Below are positions 1-5,468 of a stretch of 6,084 nucleotides of DNA, one piece after another. Every line of letters starts with the position of its first letter. Positions within the stretch are counted from its first letter, which is position 1. Both the position numbers and the translations under genes were made by a program. Source of the stretch: Bryobacteraceae bacterium (lineage in GTDB: Bacteria > Acidobacteriota > Terriglobia > Bryobacterales > Bryobacteraceae); the NCBI GenBank assembly GCA_025929455.1, contig JAICMB010000217.1:1-6084 (forward strand). Direction: 5' to 3'. The notes beneath the pieces are model-generated. The model made no database searches. It worked only from the letters and a program-made list of their open reading frames with translations, and was not told the DNA's origin.

Positions 1-450
1 TGCCGCATGCGGGTCATCAGTCTGAACCCCAATTTTGCGCAGAAACACAGCAACGACCGCGTCCGGACTTGAAGATCTGACACTCAAGTAGCACACTCCG
101 CCGGGTAAGCCTGGGACTTCCTCGCAGAAGTCGTCAAGACGAACCGGAAGGAGAAACTCGACTCCATGTTCGCGCGATAAACGATCAATAAGGTGTTGTC
201 TTTCAAAAGTCGTCCACATACTGTTGAGGTATTCCGGACTCAGGATCGCGATGCAATACCGACAAGATCTGTTATAAATGCGGGCCAGTGTCTCATGGAG
301 ATTTCGTCCCCACAGTGTGTGTTGCTCGAATCGGTCGTAAAATACGCGAATTCCATTTTCTCGAAGCCTAAGAGCGACAGCCTCAGCGAACATGCGTTGC
401 TGGCCAGCGAACGACAGTGCTACGTGATATCTGTGGGATAGCTTGGACAC
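1..450 (-). CDS. TIR-domain protein, probable NAD-cleaving immunity effector or signalling enzyme; 3' end beyond the window
   Basis: This frame has no stop from the left edge up to base 672. From a GTG at 450-448 it gives 150 residues, nearly all TIR domain (about residues 8-140). Visible in order: a first strand YHVALSFAG (8-16), a helix, IRVFYDRFEQ (34-43), LWGRNLHETL (46-55), a strand CIAILSPEY (66-74), the MWTTFER segment (78-84), and EFLLPVRLDD (98-107) followed by PGLPGG. Aligned by eye on the following strand, Glu53 of HETL falls where SARM1 has its catalytic Glu; this is inference. Bacterial TIR domains cleave NAD+ or make cyclic ADP-ribose signals, often in anti-phage systems such as Thoeris. 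The GTG at 450 is chosen because TIR homology begins right after it and a TATAAT box lies seven bases upstream. The same frame continues open to a GTG at 666, so a longer N-terminus is possible. The downstream partner cannot be seen. Confidence 0.85.
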   Translation of the reverse strand, partial: MSKLSHRYHVALSFAGQQRMFAEAVALRLRENGIRVFYDRFEQHTLWGRNLHETLARIYNRSCRYCIAILSPEYLNSMWTTFERQHLIDRLSREHGVEFLLPVRLDDFCEEVPGLPGGVCYLSVRSSSPDAVVAVFLRKIGVQTDDPHAA

Positions 451-666
451 CGGTACAATTATATGTCCCTTGATCTGTATGCTGTGTGACGGCGGGACAA
501 ATTCTCGTCGCTCCCAACGTGCCTTGCACAAGTATGCAGGTGCATGGTGACGTCTAAACGCATCTATCGTAGATTTGCACCTTTGCTCGCATTGTACGCT
601 CCCACAAGAGCTGGATCTTTTGGGCTGCGCTGTAACGTCCTCTGAAAAGGGTACGATGGTGATCAC
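451..666 (-). other. Open frame in phase with the TIR gene; possible N-terminal extension or leader
   Basis: Upstream of the favoured TIR start, 72 further codons are open, bounded by a TGA at 672-670 with a GTG at 666-664. The translated stretch has clustered cysteines (residues 21, 26, 30 and 47 counted from the GTG) and many basic residues, and it matches no domain I recognise. It contains no ATG. The GTG has no Shine-Dalgarno sequence and lies inside one copy of a direct repeat. It could be a real N-terminal domain of the TIR protein, or read-through of non-coding DNA. I favour the latter because TIR proteins of this kind usually begin just before the first TIR strand. Confidence 0.3.
458..463 (-). 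promoter_or_regulatory. Candidate -10 box of the TIR gene
   Basis: The minus strand reads TATAAT here, a perfect -10 hexamer, seven bases before the GTG at 450-448. That spacing puts transcription start at or next to the start codon, so the mRNA would be leaderless. No good -35 hexamer is seen, and no Shine-Dalgarno sequence precedes the GTG. If the longer frame from 666 is the real gene, this match is accidental. Confidence 0.4.
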
Positions 667-686
667 ATTTCAATCGCTCGCGTGAG
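662..686 (+). repeat. Direct repeat copy 1 (interrupted by 6 bases)
   Basis: ATCACATTT (662-670), then six extra bases CAATCG, then CTCGCGTGAG (677-686). The same two blocks occur joined at 1025-1043. All 19 shared bases are identical, and the flanks do not match. The two copies enclose about 340 bases. Confidence 0.6.
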
Positions 687-904
687 CCGCCTGGCGCAGC
701 ATCGGGCCGCGCCCACTATGTGATTTTCTTGGCACGGCTTTCACGAATATAGTTAAATCATCCGCCCGATCTCGGCTGCGGAGTACCGTTGCTCTTCGCT
801 CTCGGCCCTCATTGGGTGCTTTTTCAAAGCAGACAAATCATGTATCAATTTGACTGAACAGATCGCATGTTGACGACGGGTCCGGCAGCCGTTGTTGGCA
901 GTGT

Positions 905-947
905 CAAAATAGCGGGTACCGGTACCGGAATACCTGGGCGAAATAGC
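905..947 (+). repeat. Spaced nine-base direct repeat around a GGTACC-GGTACC palindrome
   Basis: CAAAATAGC (905-913) and CGAAATAGC (939-947) differ at one base and are 34 bases apart. Between them lies a 12-base perfect palindrome, GGTACCGGTACC (915-926). Short spaced terminal repeats of this sort are found at ends of some insertion sequences, for example the IS21 family. No transposase or matching end is visible, so this assignment is speculative. Confidence 0.4.
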
Positions 948-1024
948 ATCAGGCGATTAAGGCACTTTAATGTCTAGCACTTAAGCTGCACATAAGCAGT
1001 TCCCGGTTGCTAGTGCTCTGTCTC

Positions 1025-1043
1025 ATCACATTTCTCGCGTGAG
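1025..1043 (+). repeat. Direct repeat copy 2 (uninterrupted)
   Basis: ATCACATTT (1025-1033) joined directly to CTCGCGTGAG (1034-1043). This is the uninterrupted counterpart of the copy at 662-686. It lies just upstream of the recombinase remnant. Confidence 0.6.
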
Positions 1044-1066
1044 AAGAGAATTCGGTAGCTGCTTAA

Positions 1067-1255
1067 CCTACTGTGTTGATAGCAGGCACGATGCTCGCCC
1101 TGTTGGGTCACATGAGCCGCTCGATGCTGGAGCGTTACTCGCACATCCGCGTGAACGCTAAACGAGAAGCCGTCAAAGCTCTGGCCGTTGCCCCAGAATC
1201 AACCCTGGTCCCCTCAAAAGTCCCCTCAGTCGTGATTCCTCACCGGGCCAACTGA
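1067..1255 (+). pseudogene. C-terminal remnant of a phage-type tyrosine recombinase (integrase)
   Basis: The frame opens after a TAA at 1064-1066 and ends at TGA 1253-1255. Counted from a GTG at 1073, residues 6-24 read TMLALLGHMSRSMLERYSH, the end of a tyrosine recombinase catalytic domain. His13 is the box II histidine of the LGH motif, and Tyr22 (codon 1136-1138) is the nucleophilic tyrosine, nine residues later as is usual. The tail after IRVNAKREAV is the variable C-terminus. The family normally has around 300-400 residues with an R...HxxR core; only about 60 are left, and I find no in-frame core upstream, so the gene is truncated and cannot be active alone. Its stop lies 23 bases from the 3' end of tRNA-Thr, a typical integrase target. 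I infer the decayed end of an integrated element. Confidence 0.8.
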
Positions 1256-1278
1256 TCGTAAGGTAGTGATTTGTTTGA

Positions 1279-1351
1279 AGCTGGCGGAGGGATTTGAACC
1301 CCCGACCCTCTGATTACAAATCAGATGCTCTACCAACTGAGCTACGCCAGC
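1279..1351 (-). tRNA. tRNA-Thr (anticodon UGU)
   Basis: The minus strand folds into a complete 73-base cloverleaf. It has a 7-bp acceptor stem (GCTGGCG with CGCCAGC), a D arm with GCTC and GAGC stems around AGTTGGTA, and an anticodon stem TCTGA/TCAGA with loop TTTGTAA. A five-base variable loop and a T arm with loop TTCAAAT complete it. The anticodon TGT reads ACA and other threonine codons. The discriminator base is T. The next bases are TCA, so the 3' CCA is not encoded and must be added after transcription. The integrase remnant lies just past the 3' end, so this gene probably supplied the attachment site; no second copy of its 3' end is visible in the window. Confidence 0.97.
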
Positions 1352-1371
1352 ACAAAGCGCTTTGCGAGAAA

Positions 1372-1377
1372 ATTGTA
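1372..1377 (-). promoter_or_regulatory. Candidate -10 box of tRNA-Thr
   Basis: The minus strand reads TACAAT, 20 bases before the mature tRNA 5' end. A short 5' leader would remain for RNase P, and it contains the palindrome AAAGCGCTTT (1354-1363). A second TACAAT lies at 1410-1405. No clear -35 is seen. The 95 bases between the tRNA and the divergent regulator gene must hold both promoters. Confidence 0.4.
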
Positions 1378-1411
1378 GCGCGACCCGAGGCGCGCGAGGC
1401 GCGCATTGTAC

Positions 1412-1439
1412 TTGCGCCCGCTCGCGCTTCTGATATGCT
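1412..1439 (+). promoter_or_regulatory. Candidate extended -10 promoter of the TrmB-type regulator
   Basis: TTGCGC (1412-1417) could serve as a -35. It is followed after 16 bases by TATGCT (1434-1439), preceded by TG one base apart, as in an extended -10. The ATG at 1447 comes seven bases after the -10, so transcription would begin at or next to the start codon. No Shine-Dalgarno sequence is present, which fits a leaderless message. Confidence 0.5.
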
Positions 1440-1446
1440 TGCCGCA

Positions 1447-2286
1447 ATGTCGAACGATCTGTCCGAACTCGACTTCCAGCGCTTCTGGCGCCGGCTCCAG
1501 CAATTGGGCCTGAACGCCTACGAAGCCCGCAGCTATTTGGTGCTCGTGGGCCATCCCCGTTTCAAAGCACTGGAACTCGCCGCGCGCGCCCATGTGCCGC
1601 GGCAGAAGATCTACGAAGTGCTGGACAGCCTCGTCGAAAAAGGCTTCGCACAGGTCGTCCAGGAACGCACCAAGCTGTTCTCCGCCGTTGAGCCGCGGCT
1701 GGCGGTTCCCAGCTATCTCGCGCGGCGCGCGCAGACCGTGCAGCAGGAGTTAACGGATCAAAACCGCGCGGCCGGCGCGTTAATCGACGATCTGGCCAGC
1801 GCCTATTCCGAAGGCCAGGGCGGACGCGGCACTCTCGATTTCCTGCGCATCGTGAGCGAGCCCGGACAGGCCGCCCTGCATTACCGCAAAATGTTGGCCG
1901 ATGTGCGCGGCGAATATCTGGAATTCTCTCGCCCGCCGCATGCGGTGGACCCGCTCGACGAGCAGTTGGTGCGGAGCGCGCGCGAACGCGGCGTGGCCTG
2001 CCGCCTGCTGCTCGAATCCGGCACCTTCGACCCGACGCATCGCGACCACCTCTATGAGTACGCGTCCATCGGCGTCGAGATCCGTCAGGCCCGTTCACTG
2101 CCCATGAAGCTCGCCCTTTTTGACGGCGAGCGCGGTCTCATCGCGCTACTCGACCCCGTGATCACGCGGCCCGCGTGGACGTCCGTTGTTTTTGAGCATC
2201 AAGGCCTCGGCGAGGCCATGAAGGGACTTTTCGAGAACTACTGGCGCGCTACCGACCCCAATATTCGGAGCGCCGGCGCACTCTAG
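1447..2286 (+). CDS. TrmB-family transcriptional regulator (winged helix plus C-terminal sensor-like domain)
   Basis: This 279-residue protein has an N-terminal TrmB-type winged helix at about residues 14-82. LGLNAYEARSYLVL opens the first helix, followed by a helix-turn-helix whose recognition helix is PRQKIYEVLDSLVEKG (51-66), then a wing ending in TKLFSAVEP. A helical linker (about 86-118) leads to an alpha/beta C-terminal domain, which in TrmB proteins senses sugars or other ligands in archaea; bacterial members are mostly uncharacterised. The frame is open upstream to an ATG at 1294, but that start lies inside the antisense of tRNA-Thr and is rejected. ATG 1447 sits seven bases after a good -10, and the fold begins soon after it. 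The gene converges with the glycosyltransferase, sharing CTAG at the two stops. Its targets cannot be told from the window. Confidence 0.85.
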   Translation: MSNDLSELDFQRFWRRLQQLGLNAYEARSYLVLVGHPRFKALELAARAHVPRQKIYEVLDSLVEKGFAQVVQERTKLFSAVEPRLAVPSYLARRAQTVQQELTDQNRAAGALIDDLASAYSEGQGGRGTLDFLRIVSEPGQAALHYRKMLADVRGEYLEFSRPPHAVDPLDEQLVRSARERGVACRLLLESGTFDPTHRDHLYEYASIGVEIRQARSLPMKLALFDGERGLIALLDPVITRPAWTSVVFEHQGLGEAMKGLFENYWRATDPNIRSAGAL

Positions 2287-3248
2287 GCGGTCGCCGCCCG
2301 TTGCCCTTTCTTCGATCGCACCTCGCGCACCGCATAGATCCGCCGCCCCTGGCTTTCGAAGTACGTGCGCATCAGCACCTCGCCGAGCAGCCCGGTGCTG
2401 AACATCATGAGTCCGCCCAATAGCAGCAGCGCGCCCGCGATCGCCAGCGCGCCGTGATCTTCCAGCATGCTGTGTCCCGATAGCTTGTGAATCGCGAGCC
2501 CGCCCAGCACGCCTCCGCCGAGTGTGACGCCGAGCAGTCCCATGCGCCCGAAAAAGTGCATGGGCCGCGTGAAGTACTTCAGCAGAAATTTGATCGTGAG
2601 GATATCGAACAGCACGTTGAAGGTGCGGCTCAGCCCGTAGTGCGAATCGCCGTTCGCGCGCGGGACGTTGTGGATCGGCACTTCCGCGATGCGCGCGCCG
2701 TAGAAGCTGGCGAGCGCGGGGATGAAGCGATGCAACTCCCCGTACAGATTGACGTCCTTTAGAATCTCCGCGCGATAGGCTTTGAACGTGGTTCCGAAAT
2801 CCCGCAGCTTCACGCCGGAGGCGCCCGCCATCAGCCAGTTTGCAATACGCGAAGGGATCTTGCGCGTGAGCGCGTTGTCCACGCGATCTTTGCGCCAGCC
2901 GCTCGCGATGTCGTATCCCTCGTCGATTTTCGCAAGCAGCGCCGGAATGTCTTCGGGAGCGTGCTGCAGGTCGCCATCCATCGAAATCACGATGTCGCCC
3001 TGCGCCTCGTCGAAGCCTGCCGAAAGCGCGGCCGTCTGTCCGAAGTTACGGCGTAGCCGCACCACCTTCATGCGCACGTCGAGTTCGGCGAGGTTGGCCA
3101 GCAGTTCGAAGCTGCGGTCGGTGGAGGCGTCGTCTACAAAGACAATCTCAAAGGGCCGCTCTAACCGCTCCAGGACCGCGATGAGGCGATCGTAAAGCGG
3201 CAATATCGACGGTTCTTCGTTATGGATAGGGATTACGATCGACAGCAT
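2283..3248 (-). CDS. Family 2 glycosyltransferase, polyprenyl-phosphate sugar transferase type (DPM1/GtrB/ArnC-like)
   Basis: The protein has 321 residues, normal for this group. The N-terminal GT-A domain begins with LSIVIPIHNEE (2-12). It shows the nucleotide-binding VDDAST (38-43), RNFGQTAALSAGFD (67-80), and the metal-binding DGDLQHAPED (91-100), followed by RKDR near 119. GDSHYGLSRTFNVLFDI (about 200-216) is the typical stretch before the membrane part. Two hydrophobic segments, about 234-254 and 266-291, should anchor the protein in the inner membrane, with the catalytic domain in the cytoplasm. Relatives move a sugar from a nucleotide donor to undecaprenyl or dolichyl phosphate, feeding lipid A, O-antigen or glycoprotein modification. 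The sugar cannot be predicted. The start at ATG 3248 is supported by AAGGA nine bases upstream. No acceptor-side partner such as a GT-C transferase or flippase is in the window. Confidence 0.9.
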   Translation of the reverse strand: MLSIVIPIHNEEPSILPLYDRLIAVLERLERPFEIVFVDDASTDRSFELLANLAELDVRMKVVRLRRNFGQTAALSAGFDEAQGDIVISMDGDLQHAPEDIPALLAKIDEGYDIASGWRKDRVDNALTRKIPSRIANWLMAGASGVKLRDFGTTFKAYRAEILKDVNLYGELHRFIPALASFYGARIAEVPIHNVPRANGDSHYGLSRTFNVLFDILTIKFLLKYFTRPMHFFGRMGLLGVTLGGGVLGGLAIHKLSGHSMLEDHGALAIAGALLLLGGLMMFSTGLLGEVLMRTYFESQGRRIYAVREVRSKKGQRAATA

Positions 3249-3257
3249 GCGCGTAAG

Positions 3258-3262
3258 TCCTT
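3258..3262 (-). promoter_or_regulatory. Shine-Dalgarno sequence of the glycosyltransferase gene
   Basis: AAGGA on the minus strand lies nine bases before ATG 3248. It is the only clear ribosome binding site in the window and fixes the start of this gene. A TAAAAT immediately upstream (3268-3263) resembles a -10, but it would place transcription start inside or past the AAGGA, so the promoter is left unassigned. Confidence 0.55.
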
Positions 3263-3351
3263 ATTTTACCGTTTAGAGATGCATAGGAACGAACATTTGT
3301 TGCAGAAATGTGGATACCGTGCGCTGTCGGGCCGCCGGCGCCCGGCGCGAC

Positions 3352-3416
3352 TGCGGGAACGGTCACAAAGTACCTCGATGTTTGCGGCGGCCCTTCTGAA
3401 CAGAAACGTTCCCGCA
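3352..3416. repeat. 10-bp inverted repeat with a nested small hairpin
   Basis: TGCGGGAACG (3352-3361) is perfectly complementary to CGTTCCCGCA (3407-3416), with 45 bases between. Inside the loop, TTCTG-AA-CAGAA (3394-3405) forms a second small dyad next to the right arm. It could be a pair of operator half-sites or a structured leader, but no T-tract makes it a terminator. Function is unknown. Confidence 0.45.
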
Positions 3417-3633
3417 TTCGCGATCCGCGCGGCACAAATTAGCTTTGCCGGAATCGATGACTTCGATACAGCTCTCGCGTATAGTCAACGCTTTCGGTGG
3501 AATTCGCCTCGCTCGCGTGACAGCGTCGGCGATGCGGCGGATAGCAGTCGCTCCGGCAACAAGCATGCTAAATCACCTTCCATCATGCCTCCCATCCGGC
3601 GCACACTGCGGAAGTCTCACCGGGCAAGTTCTC

Positions 3634-3639
3634 TATAAT
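3634..3639 (+). promoter_or_regulatory. Candidate -10 box of the GMC oxidoreductase gene
   Basis: A perfect TATAAT ends 11 bases before ATG 3651, leaving an expected leader of only about 4-5 bases. No Shine-Dalgarno sequence fits into that space, and no convincing -35 is seen. This agrees with the near-leaderless arrangement of the regulator gene. Confidence 0.5.
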
Positions 3640-3650
3640 AACGGGCATAC

Positions 3651-5324
3651 ATGCCTGAAACACAGGTCTACGACGCCATCGTGGTCGGCTCCGGCGCGAC
3701 CGGCGGCTGGGCGGCCAAACGGCTTTCGGAAGCGGGGTTGAAAGTCGCGCTGGTCGAGGCCGGCCGCGACGTTTCCCCCAAAGAGTTCACCGAGCACATG
3801 CCGGCGTACAAACTGAAATACCGCAACATGTCGCCGGAAATCGTGCGCACGCGCCCCGTGCAAAAGCAATGTTACGCGTGCATGGAGTATAACTACGACT
3901 GGTTCGTCAACGACCTCGAAAATCCATACAGCACGCCGGCGGATAAACCGTTCACGTGGCAACGGCTGCGCATCGTCGGTGGACGCACGCTGGTGTGGGG
4001 CCGTCAAAGCTATCGCATGAGCGACCTCGACTTCAAAGCCGCCAGCCACGACGGTTATGGGCAGGACTGGCCGATGTCCTACAAAGACATGGCGCCGTAC
4101 TACGACATCGTCGAACAGTATGTCGGCATCAGCGGCGCCGCCGAGGAAAATCCAACACTGCCCGATGGCCGTTTTCTACCGCCCATGAAAATGACCTGCG
4201 GCGAATTGCACCTCCGCGACCAGGTCAAAGCGCGCTTCGGCCACACCATTACCATCGGACGCACCGCCATTCTCACTCAGAATCACAACGGCCGCGCTGC
4301 CTGCCACTATTGTGGCCCTTGCGAGCGCGGCTGCGTCACGTTTTCTTATTTCAGCAGCCCGTTCACAACCGTGAAAGACGCACTCAAGACCGGCAACTGC
4401 AAGCTGATTACGAACGCCGTGGTGCGCCACGTTGATATGGAGAACGGCGCCAATCGCGCGACCGGCGTCACGTACATCGACCGCGTTTCGCATCGGCCGT
4501 ATCAAATTAGAGCGAAAACGGTCATCCTCTGCGCGCAGGCTCTCGAATCAACGCGCATTCTGCTCAATTCGTCAACGCGCGTCTATAGCAACGGTCTTGG
4601 CAATTCGAGCGGCGCGCTGGGTCATTACCTCATGGACCACGCGGTGGGGGCGGGTGCGCGCGGCGAGCTGCCCGGCTTTGCGGCCAACCCCTCCATGAGC
4701 GGACCGCACCGCGCGAACGGCATCTACGTGATCCGTTTCCGAAATGTGCTGAACGGCCCACGGCATCCGCGCTTCATTCGCGGGTACGGTTACCAGGGCG
4801 GCGCCAATGCCGAGTTCGCGTTCGATGCCGAGGGATTCGGCGCCGATTACAAAGCGGCAGTGAAGAAAGGCGGTTACGGCATTAATCTCGGCGCGTTCGG
4901 CGAATGCCTGGCGCGCTGGGATAACCACGTCTCCATCGATCCGCAGTTAAAGGACGCCTGGGGCATTCCCGCGCTCCACATCTCCATGTCGCAGGGCGAC
5001 AACGAGAAAGCCATGATGGAAGACGCCGCCGCGAGCGCCGCCGAAATGCTCGAAGCCGCCGGCGCGCGCAACATTCGCGTGAACTCGCAGCTCGCCATGC
5101 CCGGTATGGCCATTCACGAGGTCGGCACCGCGCGCATGGGCACGGGCCCGAAACAATCGGTCCTGAACGAGTGGAATCAACTGCATGACATCAAGAACGT
5201 CTTCGTGATGGACGGCTCCTGCTTCCCGTCGTCCGCGTGCCAGAACCCGACTTTGAGCATGATGGCCCTAACCGTCCGCGCGTGCGACCACCTGGTCGGC
5301 CGCTTCAAGCGCAACGAAGTCTGA
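3651..5324 (+). CDS. GMC-family FAD-dependent oxidoreductase (sugar/alcohol dehydrogenase type)
   Basis: The complete protein has 557 residues. The FAD-binding fold starts at once: DAIVVGSGATGGWAAKRL (8-25) is the dinucleotide-binding loop, and VALVEAG (32-38) carries the acidic residue for the ADP ribose. GGRTLVWGRQS (110-120) is the second FAD contact region. The C-terminal GMC domain has HEVGTARMG (489-497) and CQNPTLSMMAL (530-540), placing the probable catalytic pair at His489 and Asn532. RAACHYCGPCERGC (215-228) carries Cys218, 221, 224 and 228; the 218/224/228 spacing (C-x5-C-x3-C) equals, as I recall it, the 3Fe-4S ligand spacing of bacterial FAD glucose dehydrogenase and fructose dehydrogenase large subunits. 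A second pair is Cys74/Cys77. There is no signal peptide. Relatives oxidise glucose, glucosides (3-keto products), gluconate or other polyols, usually with a small Tat-exported subunit and a cytochrome c; neither is here. The substrate is undetermined. Confidence 0.92.
   Translation: MPETQVYDAIVVGSGATGGWAAKRLSEAGLKVALVEAGRDVSPKEFTEHMPAYKLKYRNMSPEIVRTRPVQKQCYACMEYNYDWFVNDLENPYSTPADKPFTWQRLRIVGGRTLVWGRQSYRMSDLDFKAASHDGYGQDWPMSYKDMAPYYDIVEQYVGISGAAEENPTLPDGRFLPPMKMTCGELHLRDQVKARFGHTITIGRTAILTQNHNGRAACHYCGPCERGCVTFSYFSSPFTTVKDALKTGNCKLITNAVVRHVDMENGANRATGVTYIDRVSHRPYQIRAKTVILCAQALESTRILLNSSTRVYSNGLGNSSGALGHYLMDHAVGAGARGELPGFAANPSMSGPHRANGIYVIRFRNVLNGPRHPRFIRGYGYQGGANAEFAFDAEGFGADYKAAVKKGGYGINLGAFGECLARWDNHVSIDPQLKDAWGIPALHISMSQGDNEKAMMEDAAASAAEMLEAAGARNIRVNSQLAMPGMAIHEVGTARMGTGPKQSVLNEWNQLHDIKNVFVMDGSCFPSSACQNPTLSMMALTVRACDHLVGRFKRNEV
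5169..5208 (+). repeat. Repeat copy A, inside the GMC gene 3' end
   Basis: This stretch encodes EWNQLHDIKNVFV of the GMC C-terminal domain. It reappears, diverged, at 5469-5508, exactly 300 bases downstream. The last 17 bases of the match (5192-5208) are identical in both copies. Confidence 0.65.
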
Positions 5325-5425
5325 CGTACTAATGTTCCACTCCTGCTGCAGCCGAAGCGTGTCGCGCAAATCGGTTGCGGCTCGGCTACTGAGTGGGGCA
5401 GTCTCCGCTGCCTGCACTTGCGTAT

Positions 5426-5447
5426 AAAAACCCGCGAAAAAAGCGGG
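5426..5447 (-). terminator. Hairpin with T-tract, oriented for leftward transcription
   Basis: On the minus strand CCCGC, a loop TTTTTTC and GCGGG (5447-5431) are followed by TTTTT. The 5-bp G+C stem plus T-tract is an intrinsic-terminator pattern. Read on the plus strand the As precede the stem and no T run follows, so it does not look like the GMC terminator. No leftward gene lies to its right within the window. Confidence 0.45.
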
Positions 5448-5468
5448 CTGCGCCCTGATCCGTCCAAC

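Larger units (their letters stand above)
667..1066. other. Gene-poor island DNA, broken in all frames
   Basis: I see no supportable gene. Frames on both strands are interrupted; the longest minus-strand stretch in phase with the TIR gene (837-673) is 55 codons and is not recognisable. The region carries a direct repeat, a GGTACC double palindrome and a spaced repeat of a nine-base motif. Together with the integrase remnant that follows, this suggests decayed mobile DNA. A fragment encoding His-His-Ile-Ser-Arg at 1024-1038 resembles the HxxR box region of a tyrosine recombinase in the wrong frame, which is too weak to call. Confidence 0.5.
3249..3633. other. Divergent intergenic region without a supported gene
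   Basis: Several overlapping open frames exist on both strands, but none shows a domain, a ribosome site or residue use like the neighbouring genes. The region separates the glycosyltransferase (leftward) from the GMC gene (rightward), so it should contain both promoters. The one clear structure is an inverted repeat at 3352-3416. Confidence 0.5.

Noticed and set aside
193..441. Plus-strand 82-codon open frame
   Set aside because: It is the antisense shadow of the TIR gene, whose minus-strand translation has clear domain motifs; the plus-strand product has none.
673..837. 55-codon minus-strand open stretch in the TIR frame, beyond the TGA at 672-670
   Set aside because: No recognisable motif, no supported start, and separated from the TIR frame by a stop; could be chance.
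1294..1446. Upstream start of the TrmB-type regulator at ATG 1294
   Set aside because: Its first 20 or so codons are the complement of tRNA-Thr, a common annotation error; the domain begins after ATG 1447, which has a well-placed -10 box.
1226..1447. Minus-strand 73-codon open frame over the tRNA
   Set aside because: It reads straight through tRNA-Thr and shows no protein family signal outside it.
1562..2107. Open frames on both strands inside the regulator gene
   Set aside because: Arg/Ala-rich shadow frames of a G+C-rich coding sequence.
3222..3638. Several small frames in the spacer upstream of the GMC gene
   Set aside because: They overlap each other on both strands, have no ribosome site or recognisable domain, and one begins inside the glycosyltransferase gene.
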